Below, one piece after another: positions 1 to 5,200 of a stretch of DNA of 5,200 nucleotides. A program made the translations under genes and the position numbers. This stretch comes from Desulfobacteraceae bacterium (GTDB lineage: Bacteria > Desulfobacterota > Desulfobacteria > Desulfobacterales > Desulfobacteraceae): contig PIVQ01000543.1 in the NCBI GenBank assembly GCA_003354055.1, forward strand, positions 1 to 5,200. Direction: 5' to 3'. The number at the start of each line of letters is the position of its first letter. The stretch's first letter is position 1. The notes below the pieces were generated by a model that did not search any database, was not told where the DNA came from, and was given only the letters and a program-made list of their open reading frames with translations.

Positions 1-119
1 TTGCCGATGAATTGTTTATCAGTCCCCATACCGTGAAAACCCATCTCCATAATATCTTTAAAAAAATCAATGTGAAGCGCAGGCTTCAGGCAGCCCTCTG
101 GGCCGCGAAAAATCTCTGA
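1..119 (+). CDS. LuxR/FixJ-family response regulator or transcriptional regulator, C-terminal fragment
   Basis: This is the 3' end of a gene that begins before the window; the frame runs from base 3 and stops with TGA at 117-119, leaving 38 codons. The peptide starts [19 protein letters not shown] and ends in [26 protein letters not shown] is the recognition helix of the LuxR/FixJ (GerE) helix-turn-helix, and the following basic segment [10 protein letters not shown] is its usual closing helix. The protein therefore binds DNA in the cytoplasm. The LQAxxWAxxNL ending recalls the CsgD/VpsT branch, which controls biofilm matrix genes, but that resemblance is from memory and the receiver or sensor domain lies outside the window. 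No obvious terminator follows the stop, so read-through toward the downstream secreted-protein gene is possible. The family call is firm; subfamily and target genes are not. Confidence 0.85.
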   Translation, partial: ADELFISPHTVKTHLHNIFKKINVKRRLQAALWAAKNL

Positions 120-160
120 TTCAACTTGAAAACAACTATGACATCAGCATGTTAAACAAA

Positions 161-170
161 ATGGTACCAT
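161..170. repeat. Perfect 10-bp palindrome in the intergenic region
   Basis: ATGGTACCAT reads the same on both strands. It sits 42 bases after the regulator stop codon and about 80 bases before the start of the GEVED/PEP-CTERM gene. Further short self-complementary stretches follow: GTATATAC at 175-182, TGGCCA at 187-192 and GTATAC at 200-205. The position is suitable for an operator of a dimeric regulator such as the LuxR-type protein just upstream, but no promoter elements are clear enough to anchor it. A chance palindrome is quite possible. Confidence 0.3.
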
Positions 171-240
171 TGGTGTATATACTTCCTGGCCAATTGTCCG
201 TATACATGTGAACCGTGTAAAAGTTTGTAATTTGTGAATC

Positions 241-246
241 AGGAGG
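241..246 (+). promoter_or_regulatory. Ribosome binding site of the GEVED/PEP-CTERM gene
   Basis: AGGAGG is a full anti-Shine-Dalgarno match. Two consecutive ATG codons follow at 250 and 253, only 3 and 6 bases after the motif. The 6-base spacing matches that of the E1 alpha, E1 beta and E2 genes in this window, so the second ATG is the more likely functional start, although the annotated frame can open at either. The choice changes the signal peptide by one methionine only. Confidence 0.8.
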
Positions 247-249
247 TTT

Positions 250-1008
250 ATGATGAGAAAACTTAATCTTTTTGTATATATGGCCATTTTCTGCGGCCTT
301 TTGTTATGGGGAAATACCCTGAACGCCACCCAGTACGAGTATAGTGATGCTCCTGTTGATACCTATGGGGCTGTCCGCCACGTAACCGGGACATGGCAGC
401 GCCTGGGCAGTGCCTGGGACAATGAGTCAGCCCCCCTGACCGTGGACCAAGACCTGTCCGATGACGGTGTGGTCTGGTCTGTTGACGGTGGAACTACCTG
501 GGGCAATGACCGGTTGCTGGTAGGCCAGGACGTGACGTTCGGGTTTGAGTTTACAAGGGCCGGATACGGCAACCATCAGTATGACGGTCTGAATGCCTGG
601 GTAGACTGGAATTCAGACGGCTACTGGAGTGACGGTGAAAGCGTGATTGACGTGCAATGGGACAAGGGTGATACCCTGGTCGACGACAATGAGTACTGGA
701 ACTTCTATAACGCAAACAACGGCCAGGTCATCAATCCAGATGCAGAGCTGAATGCCTTTTTTACCAGCGAATCCTTTACCGTTACCGATGAAATGGATGA
801 ACTCTGGCTCCGCGCCAGGGTGGCCTGCAGTTCTTCCATAAAAAATGCAGGCGGATCCATTACCCCTTATAATAATATTCACCAGGGTGAGACCGAAGAC
901 TGGCGGCTTGCCGTGGCCAACCCCGTACCGGAACCCGGTACCATGGTGCTTTTGGGCTGCGGTCTTCTCGGGCTTGCCGGGGCAGGGCGTAAACGGTTTA
1001 AACTCTAA
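250..1008 (+). CDS. Secreted GEVED-domain protein with PEP-CTERM sorting signal
   Basis: The product has 252 residues. Residues 1-26 form a signal peptide: basic MMRK, a hydrophobic core, and a likely cut after LNA. The mature part is one GEVED-type domain. It opens with YSDAPVDTYGAVRH (31-44), carries an aspartate-rich DWNSDGYWSDGE (119-130) resembling a calcium-binding DxNxDG loop, and closes with GETEDWRL (213-220), a variant of the GEVEDY signature. The C-terminus is a PEP-CTERM signal: VPEPGT with PEP at 227-229, a hydrophobic stretch at about 231-246 including Cys237, and basic RKRFK at 247-251. By family knowledge such proteins are exported by Sec and processed by an exosortase at the cell surface, often in strains that make exopolysaccharide. 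The gene stands alone between a regulator and a terminator; no exosortase gene is in the window. The molecular function is unknown, with adhesion or matrix association only inferred. Start could be the ATG at 253. Confidence 0.9.
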   Translation: MMRKLNLFVYMAIFCGLLLWGNTLNATQYEYSDAPVDTYGAVRHVTGTWQRLGSAWDNESAPLTVDQDLSDDGVVWSVDGGTTWGNDRLLVGQDVTFGFEFTRAGYGNHQYDGLNAWVDWNSDGYWSDGESVIDVQWDKGDTLVDDNEYWNFYNANNGQVINPDAELNAFFTSESFTVTDEMDELWLRARVACSSSIKNAGGSITPYNNIHQGETEDWRLAVANPVPEPGTMVLLGCGLLGLAGAGRKRFKL

Positions 1009-1030
1009 TTCCTTTCGTATTGCTTTTAAA

Positions 1031-1061
1031 GCCGGATCAGGTATCTGATCCGGCCTTTTTT
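1031..1061 (+). terminator. Rho-independent terminator after the GEVED/PEP-CTERM gene
   Basis: GCCGGATCAG (1031-1040) pairs perfectly with CTGATCCGGC (1045-1054) around a GTAT loop, and a run of six T follows at 1056-1061 after a single C. The hairpin begins 22 bases after the stop codon. Only AAA precedes the stem on the + strand, so it does not look like an efficient terminator in the other direction. It separates the secreted-protein gene from the dehydrogenase operon. Confidence 0.95.
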
Positions 1062-1158
1062 ATACCTATAAGTTATGTGACCCTAATAAGATATGTATTT
1101 ACAAATTATGTTTCGTGGTTACCATTAATCTGAATATAATAAACAAAGGAGGCCCGCC
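1062..1158. other. Intergenic region and probable promoter region of the 2-oxoacid dehydrogenase operon
   Basis: These 97 AT-rich bases lie between an intrinsic terminator and the first gene of the operon, so the operon promoter is expected here. The best -35-like hexamer is TTTACA at 1098-1103, with a weak CATTAA at 1123-1128 as partner at 19-base spacing. A perfect TATAAT at 1135-1140 is striking, but initiation from it would fall in or next to the ribosome binding site at 1145-1152. The short symmetric TGGTTACCA (1116-1124) is the only operator-like element. No promoter can be assigned with confidence. Confidence 0.5.
1145..1152 (+). promoter_or_regulatory. Ribosome binding site of the E1 alpha gene
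   Basis: AAAGGAGG lies six bases before the ATG at 1159. It is a near-perfect Shine-Dalgarno and fixes this ATG as the start. The same eight-base motif with the same spacing precedes the E1 beta gene. Confidence 0.9.
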
Positions 1159-2250
1159 ATGCCTTTGGATATCATAGAAACATTTCAGATCAGCCATCTC
1201 AGCATTCTTGACCAAAATGGAGAGGTAGACAAAGATCTGGATCCCAATCTTAGCGAAGATAAACTGATCCGTCTTCATGAGGCCATGACCCTGTCGCGGA
1301 TGATGGATAAAAGACTTCTCAACCTCCAGCGCCAGGGACGTCTCGGTACCTTGCCCGTATGCACCGGGCAGGAGGCGGCCTTTTGTGCGGCTGTCCTTGC
1401 CATCCGGGATCAGGACTGGTTTGTTGGATCCTACCGGGAACTTGGGGCCAGACTCATGCGGGGTGACACCCTGAGGAATACCCTTTTGCTGTACAATGGG
1501 CATGAGGAGGGCAATGTAAACCCTGTAAATGACAGGACTCTTCCCATATCCATTGTGCTGGGATCTCAACTTCCCCATGCCGTGGGTCTTGCCTATGGTT
1601 CCCGGTTGAAAGGAGAGAAAGATACCGTGGCTTTGGCGGTGTTCGGTGACGGATCCACCTCTGAAGGGGATTTTCATGAGGCCCTTAATTTTGCAGGGGT
1701 GCTCAATGCCCCGGTGGTTTTTTTATGTCAGAACAATCAATTTGCCATTTCCACACCGCGGGCCCTCCAGACCCGGTCCGAGACCATTGCCCAGAAGGCG
1801 ATCGGTTACGGCATCCATGGTCTTCAGGTGGACGGAAATGATCCCCTGGCCGTATACCGGGCAACCAAAGAGGCAGCGGACCGGGCCAGGGCAGGTGACG
1901 GCCCCACCCTCATCGAGGCGGTTACCTTTCGTATGGGCATGCATACCACGGCAGATGATCCAACGCGGTATCGTACCGAGGATTCGGTTGAGGCCTGGAA
2001 GGCGAAAGATCCGCTGATCCGGTTTAAGATCTATCTTACGGAAAAAGGGCTCTGGGATGAGGAAAAACAGACAGACCTGGAAACCCGGATCAAAGCGGAT
2101 ATCGACACGGCTGTGACAGAATTTGAACGGGGGGTGGACGTCAAGCCAGACGCCCCCTTTGACCATGTATTCGGTACCCGGGCTCAGATTATTGAAGACC
2201 AGCGGACAAGGTTCCTGGCAGATCTTGCAAAGGAGGCAGACCATGGCTAA
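1159..2250 (+). CDS. pdhA: 2-oxoacid dehydrogenase (probably pyruvate dehydrogenase) E1 component, alpha subunit
   Basis: The 363-residue product is a full-length E1 alpha subunit of the heterotetrameric type. With E1 beta it decarboxylates a 2-oxoacid on thiamine diphosphate and reductively acylates the lipoyl arm of E2. The ThDP/Mg2+ motif is intact: GDGSTSEGDFHEALNF starting at residue 163 and ending in QNNQFAIST (191-199). The GRLGTLPVCTGQEA segment (60-73), the active-site stretch LGSQLPHAVG (134-143) with His140, and the loop MHTTADDPTRYR (261-272) with His262 all fit the family. The N-terminal LDQNGEV and overall pattern resemble the PDH E1 alpha of Bacillus-type complexes, including VDGNDPLAVY (224-233). 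In the regulatory loop the residues are TTADDP, where mitochondrial enzymes carry phosphorylated serines, so kinase control of that kind is not expected. It is the first gene of the operon and overlaps the next by 8 bases. Branched-chain 2-oxoacid dehydrogenase is the main alternative; substrate is inferred. Confidence 0.92.
   Translation: MPLDIIETFQISHLSILDQNGEVDKDLDPNLSEDKLIRLHEAMTLSRMMDKRLLNLQRQGRLGTLPVCTGQEAAFCAAVLAIRDQDWFVGSYRELGARLMRGDTLRNTLLLYNGHEEGNVNPVNDRTLPISIVLGSQLPHAVGLAYGSRLKGEKDTVALAVFGDGSTSEGDFHEALNFAGVLNAPVVFLCQNNQFAISTPRALQTRSETIAQKAIGYGIHGLQVDGNDPLAVYRATKEAADRARAGDGPTLIEAVTFRMGMHTTADDPTRYRTEDSVEAWKAKDPLIRFKIYLTEKGLWDEEKQTDLETRIKADIDTAVTEFERGVDVKPDAPFDHVFGTRAQIIEDQRTRFLADLAKEADHG
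2229..2236 (+). promoter_or_regulatory. Ribosome binding site that sets the E1 beta start, inside the E1 alpha gene
   Basis: AAAGGAGG lies within the last codons of the E1 alpha gene, six bases before ATG 2243. It decides between this start and an in-frame upstream ATG at 2123, which would add 40 residues unlike any E1 beta N-terminus. Ribosomes finishing E1 alpha at 2250 end next to this site, so translational coupling is likely. Confidence 0.9.
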
Positions 2251-3217
2251 AATAAATATGGTACAGGCCCTGAATAAAAGTCTTCACGATGCCATGGCCC
2301 GGGATGATGCCGTACTGATTATGGGTGAGGATGTGGGGATTAACGGCGGGGTTTTCCGGGTTACGGACGGGCTTTACGATAAGTTCGGACGGGATCGGGT
2401 CATTGATTCCCCCATTGCCGAATCCGGTATCCTGGGGACAGCCATCGGCATGGCTATGGCCGGTCTTAAACCGGTAATCGAAATGCAGTTTTCCGGATTT
2501 TCCTATGAGATGATGCACCAGATGGAGGGCAATGCCTCAAGGATGCGGAATAGGTCCAGGGGGCAGTTTACCGTGCCTTTGGTGGTCCGCATGCCGTATG
2601 GGGGCGGGGTCCGGGCTCTGGAACACCACTCTGAAAGTAAGGAGGCCTTTTATGGCCATACTGCCGGGGTTAAAGTGGTGATCCCCTCCACTCCCTCCAA
2701 CGCAGGGCCGCTTTTAAGGGCAGCCATTGAGGATCCGGATCCTGTTATTTTTATGGAACCCAAACGGTCCTACCGGTCTTTCAAGGAAATCGTCACACCG
2801 GGTGAGTATGCCATTGGCAAGGCCCGGGTTCTTGAAGAGGGCGAGGATATCACCATCATCTCCTGGGGAGCCATGATGCGGGATACCCTGAAGGCTGTGG
2901 AGATGATCAAGGCGGACCAGGACTTTGCACCGGAAATTATTGATCTGCTGACCATTTCTCCCATGGATGTTCACACTATCATCGACTCGGTGAAAAAGAC
3001 CGGACGCTGTGTGGTGGTCCAGGAGGCCCAGCAGTCATTTGGCCCGGCCAGTGAAATTATAGCTCTGATCAATGACCAGGCCCTGATGCATCTTGAAGCC
3101 CCGGTCAAACGGGTGACCATGTATGATGTGGTGGTTCCTCTGTTCGCCAGGGAATTGATGTATCTGCCGTCAAAGAAAAAGATTGTCCGGGCCATTCAGG
3201 AAACCCTGGAATTTTAG
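2243..3217 (+). CDS. pdhB: 2-oxoacid dehydrogenase (probably pyruvate dehydrogenase) E1 component, beta subunit
   Basis: From ATG 2243 the product has 324 residues, the usual length for E1 beta. It begins MAKINMVQALNKSLHDAM, as the family does. E1 beta supplies the pyrimidine half of the ThDP site of the alpha2beta2 tetramer. Family landmarks in order are GEDVGINGGVFRVTDGL (28-44), DSPIAESG (55-62) with Glu60 at the position of the glutamate that activates the cofactor, and MPYGGGVRALEHHSES (117-132) with His129 at the conserved active-site histidine. Next come the structural segment GVKVVIPSTP and the C-terminal transketolase-like domain with ITIISWGAM and VVQEAQQSFGPASEI. The gene overlaps E1 alpha by 8 bases, ATG before the TAA of the upstream gene, and is followed after 9 bases by E2. 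Nothing appears truncated. The function as E1 beta is firm; pyruvate rather than a branched-chain oxoacid as substrate is an inference. Confidence 0.93.
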   Translation: MAKINMVQALNKSLHDAMARDDAVLIMGEDVGINGGVFRVTDGLYDKFGRDRVIDSPIAESGILGTAIGMAMAGLKPVIEMQFSGFSYEMMHQMEGNASRMRNRSRGQFTVPLVVRMPYGGGVRALEHHSESKEAFYGHTAGVKVVIPSTPSNAGPLLRAAIEDPDPVIFMEPKRSYRSFKEIVTPGEYAIGKARVLEEGEDITIISWGAMMRDTLKAVEMIKADQDFAPEIIDLLTISPMDVHTIIDSVKKTGRCVVVQEAQQSFGPASEIIALINDQALMHLEAPVKRVTMYDVVVPLFARELMYLPSKKKIVRAIQETLEF

Positions 3218-3226
3218 GAGAATCCT

Positions 3227-4516
3227 ATGTTTGAATTTAAATTACCGGATCTGGGAGAAGGCATTCACGAGGGGGAACTCCTCCAATGGCATGTGGCTGT
3301 GGGTGATTTCATTAACGAAGATGATCCTCTTTGCGAAATGGAAACAGATAAGGCTGCGGTGACCATCCCCTCCCCGCGCACCGGGACAATTGCTGCGCTC
3401 AATGCAGAACCCGGGGAGACTGTTGAGGTCGGCCATGTGTTTGTGGTGATTGATGACGGCAGCGGAGAGCAAACCGGGGCAAAAGGAGAATCAGTACCGG
3501 ACGTCCCGGAGACGCAGGCAGAACCGCCTCCATCAAAAATAGCCGGTGCAAGAACCCGTTCCGGTAAAAGGATAATCGCTGCCCCTGCCACCCGGCGGCT
3601 GGCCAGGGAAATGGGCATTGATATCCAGATGGTACCGGGATCCGGACCTGGCGGGCGGGTGACCCCGGAGGATTTGAAGGCCTTTGACAGCCGTGTCGGG
3701 ATCAATGAACCTGCTGCAGAGCCAATGGCCTTTGCGCCCGGAAAGGAAACATCTATACCATTTCTGGAGATATCCGGGCTGCCGGAATTCGACGGGCCGG
3801 TGGAACGCTTGCCTATCCGTTCCCTGCGGAAAAAAGTGGCTGTCAAAATGACCTCCGCCAGTCTTCTGATTCCCCATGTGGCCCACATGGATGAGATTGA
3901 TGTGACGGAGATTGACGGTCTCAGGCAGGAGTACAACCTACGCCACGCAGATCGGGCACAGGATGATGCGTCTCATAAGGGCAAGCTGACTCTCCTGGCC
4001 TTTGTGGTCAAGGCGGTTGCGGCGCGGCTGAAAGATTATCCCATGTTCAATGCCAGTGTCGATCTGACAGCCAATGAGATCGTCTATAAAAAATTCTATA
4101 ATATCGGCTTCGCAGCAGATACCCCCAGAGGCCTTATGGTGCCGGTGATCCACGATGCCGACCGGCAGAGCCTGGCCGGGGTGGGATATCGTATCCGTCA
4201 TCTGGCGAAGCTGGCCCGTGACGGGGAAATATCCGTACCGGAACTGACCCGGGGCACCTTTACCATCACCAATGTGGGCGCCATCGGCGGCACCCATGTG
4301 TTTCCGATTATCAATTCACCGGAAACCGCCATTTTTGGCCTTGGCAGGGTGGAGAAAAAGCCTGTGGTCTGTGACGATGAGATTCAAATCCGGAAGATGC
4401 TGCCCGTGACCCTTAGCTTTGATCATCGAGTGGCGGACGGTGCCCAGGCCGCGGCCTTTGTAAGGGATATCAAGATCATGCTGGAAGACAGTCTGGATTT
4501 TATGAGCCAAATCTAA
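3227..4516 (+). CDS. pdhC: Dihydrolipoyl acyltransferase (E2) of the 2-oxoacid dehydrogenase complex
   Basis: The 429-residue product is the core of the complex; it carries acyl groups on lipoate and transfers them to CoA. Three domains are visible. Residues 1-77 are a single lipoyl domain with LPDLGEGIHEGE at the start and the lipoylated lysine Lys42 in METDKAAV. A charged, Pro/Ala-rich linker (about 78-115) leads to a peripheral-subunit-binding domain at about 117-153, AAPATRRLAREMGID followed by GSGPGGRVTPEDL, which docks E1 or E3. After a second linker the acyltransferase domain runs from about 195 to the end, with HVAHMDEIDVTEID, GGTHVFPIINSPETAIFGLG and the catalytic SFDHRVADG with His400 and Asp404. 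A ribosome binding site, AGGAG at 3216-3220, overlaps the E1 beta stop codon and sits six bases before the ATG. One lipoyl domain is the arrangement of branched-chain and Gram-positive PDH E2s, in contrast to three in E. coli AceF. Acetyl versus branched-acyl specificity cannot be settled here. Confidence 0.93.
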   Translation: MFEFKLPDLGEGIHEGELLQWHVAVGDFINEDDPLCEMETDKAAVTIPSPRTGTIAALNAEPGETVEVGHVFVVIDDGSGEQTGAKGESVPDVPETQAEPPPSKIAGARTRSGKRIIAAPATRRLAREMGIDIQMVPGSGPGGRVTPEDLKAFDSRVGINEPAAEPMAFAPGKETSIPFLEISGLPEFDGPVERLPIRSLRKKVAVKMTSASLLIPHVAHMDEIDVTEIDGLRQEYNLRHADRAQDDASHKGKLTLLAFVVKAVAARLKDYPMFNASVDLTANEIVYKKFYNIGFAADTPRGLMVPVIHDADRQSLAGVGYRIRHLAKLARDGEISVPELTRGTFTITNVGAIGGTHVFPIINSPETAIFGLGRVEKKPVVCDDEIQIRKMLPVTLSFDHRVADGAQAAAFVRDIKIMLEDSLDFMSQI

Positions 4517-4529
4517 GGGGGGATAAATC

Positions 4530-5200
4530 ATGGTTGTGGGTGAAATGATTCTGGAGACCGATATTCTGGTCATTGGCGGCGGCCCCGGCGGATATACGGC
4601 TGCCATCCATGCGGCGGATCTGGGAAAAGAGGTGGTGTTGGTGGAATCCCGGCCTGATCTTGGCGGTGTCTGCCTCACCGAAGGTTGTATCCCTTCCAAA
4701 ACCCTTATCCATGCGGTGGGTCTGGCACAGAATGTAAACGCAGCAAAAAGCATGGGCCTGGTCCATGACGGTATTTCCTTTGATGTGACAAAGCTGAGAC
4801 GTCATATTCAAAAGGTGGTCAAAGTGCTGTCATCAGGTGTATCCGCCCTGGTGGAAAACCGGGATATCGAGCGGGTTCATGGCCATGCCCGGTTTCTGGA
4901 CAGGCACAGTGCCTATGTGGACGGGGCCAATACCATTGTTCATTTCAACCATGCCGTAATTGCAACAGGTTCCGGAATCAATGACCTGCCGAAGGGGCTG
5001 GTAAAAGAACCGGTAGAAGTGGAGAACGGCACCGGATCGGATTCTCAATCTTCTGTCTGGACCTCGGCACAGGCCCTGAGTCTGCCGGAAATTCCCGAAA
5101 GCCTTCTGGTCATCGGCGGCGGGTATATCGGACTTGAGATCGGCCAGGCCTATGCCGGCCTTGGCAGCCGGGTGACCCTTGTGGAATTCAGTGAGGCTCT
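4530..5200 (+). CDS. lpdA: Dihydrolipoyl dehydrogenase (E3), N-terminal part, cut by window end
   Basis: The first 223 codons of a gene that continues past the window; the full family length is about 460-480 residues. E3 is a FAD flavoprotein that reoxidises the dihydrolipoyl arm of E2 and reduces NAD+. Seen here are the FAD-binding DILVIGGGPGGYTAA (11-25), the redox-active disulfide GGVCLTEGCIPSK with Cys48 and Cys53 (45-57), the ATGS motif (145-148) and the NAD-binding VIGGGYIGLEIG (194-205). Between the ATGS motif and the VWTSAQAL segment is a polar stretch (about 155-175) that seems longer than in common E3s. The start follows a G-rich ribosome binding site, AAGGGGGG at 4515-4522, less canonical than those of the upstream genes; Met6 (4545) is an alternative but lacks a clear site. 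Thirteen bases separate it from E2, so it is most likely the fourth gene of the operon and a dedicated E3 for this complex. Confidence 0.92.
   Translation, partial: MVVGEMILETDILVIGGGPGGYTAAIHAADLGKEVVLVESRPDLGGVCLTEGCIPSKTLIHAVGLAQNVNAAKSMGLVHDGISFDVTKLRRHIQKVVKVLSSGVSALVENRDIERVHGHARFLDRHSAYVDGANTIVHFNHAVIATGSGINDLPKGLVKEPVEVENGTGSDSQSSVWTSAQALSLPEIPESLLVIGGGYIGLEIGQAYAGLGSRVTLVEFSEA

Larger units (their letters stand above)
120..249. other. Intergenic region upstream of the GEVED/PEP-CTERM gene
   Basis: These 130 bases are clearly richer in A and T than the flanking genes and presumably hold the leader, and perhaps the promoter, of the downstream gene. A TTGAAA at 126-131 could serve as a -35 element, but the hexamer 18 bases downstream, TGTTAA at 150-155, is a poor -10 match. 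A GG...GT pair at 188-189 and 200-201 has sigma-54 spacing but lacks the conserved GC. Several short palindromes lie at 161-205. No convincing small gene or RNA gene is visible. Confidence 0.5.

Noticed and set aside
187..201. Possible sigma-54 promoter (GG at 188-189, ten-base gap) upstream of the PEP-CTERM gene, attractive because some PEP-CTERM regulons are sigma-54 dependent.
   Set aside because: The -12 position is GT rather than GC and the surrounding bases do not match the TGGCAC...TTGC consensus well enough.
1135..1140. Perfect TATAAT hexamer just upstream of the E1 alpha gene, as a -10 promoter element.
   Set aside because: It ends only four bases before the Shine-Dalgarno at 1145, so the transcript would begin within or beside the ribosome binding site, and no acceptable -35 lies 16-18 bases upstream. 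It is probably just AT-rich sequence.
1099..1677. A 192-codon open frame on the minus strand across the E1 alpha start region.
   Set aside because: It is antisense to conserved E1 alpha codons, and I see no recognisable domain or convincing ribosome binding site for it.
2123..2242. A 40-residue N-terminal extension of E1 beta from an upstream in-frame ATG.
   Set aside because: The extension overlaps E1 alpha in another frame, does not resemble E1 beta proteins, and the strong ribosome binding site at 2229-2236 points to ATG 2243.
2731..2742. Perfect 12-bp palindrome GGATCCGGATCC inside the E1 beta gene.
   Set aside because: It encodes an ordinary Glu-Asp-Pro-Asp-Pro stretch of the protein, and GGATCC is frequent elsewhere in the window, so codon choice explains it.
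3265..3936. A 223-codon open frame on the minus strand inside the E2 gene.
   Set aside because: It lies entirely opposite a clear E2 coding sequence, resembles no family I recognise, and has low-complexity Ser/Pro/Arg-rich composition typical of an antisense shadow.

Overview
The window looks like ordinary chromosomal DNA from a Gram-negative bacterium, most likely a deltaproteobacterium (Desulfobacterota, Desulfobacteraceae-like). This is an inference from three things: a PEP-CTERM surface protein with a cysteine-containing C-terminal hydrophobic segment, moderate GC content (roughly 50-55% by eye), and strong AAAGGAGG-type ribosome binding sites. No rRNA or marker gene is present to confirm it. 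All genes read on the + strand.

Left part (1-1061). The window opens inside the last 38 codons of a LuxR/FixJ-type helix-turn-helix regulator. A 130-base intergenic region containing a perfect 10-bp palindrome follows. Next comes a complete gene for a secreted GEVED-domain protein with an N-terminal signal peptide and a C-terminal PEP-CTERM (exosortase) sorting signal. It ends at a textbook intrinsic terminator with a perfect 10-bp stem, a 4-nt loop and a T tract.

Right part (1062-5200). A 97-base AT-rich intergenic region leads into four tightly packed genes for a 2-oxoacid dehydrogenase complex: E1 alpha, E1 beta, E2 (one lipoyl domain, one E3-binding domain, catalytic domain) and E3 (dihydrolipoyl dehydrogenase, cut by the window end). 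The E1 alpha and E1 beta genes overlap by 8 bases; the other gaps are 9 and 13 bases. This is the layout of a single transcript. The enzyme decarboxylates a 2-oxoacid on ThDP (E1), passes the acyl group through the lipoyl arm to CoA (E2), and reoxidises the dihydrolipoyl arm with FAD and NAD+ (E3). Pyruvate is the most likely substrate, by resemblance to the heterotetrameric PDH of Gram-positive bacteria, but a branched-chain 2-oxoacid cannot be excluded from sequence alone.

I found no mobile element, CRISPR array, tRNA or rRNA, and no convincing undescribed system. The points most worth a second look are the regulator next to a PEP-CTERM gene, the stand-alone GEVED/PEP-CTERM protein, the presence of a PDH-type complex in what may be an anaerobe, and an unusual loop in the E3 protein.
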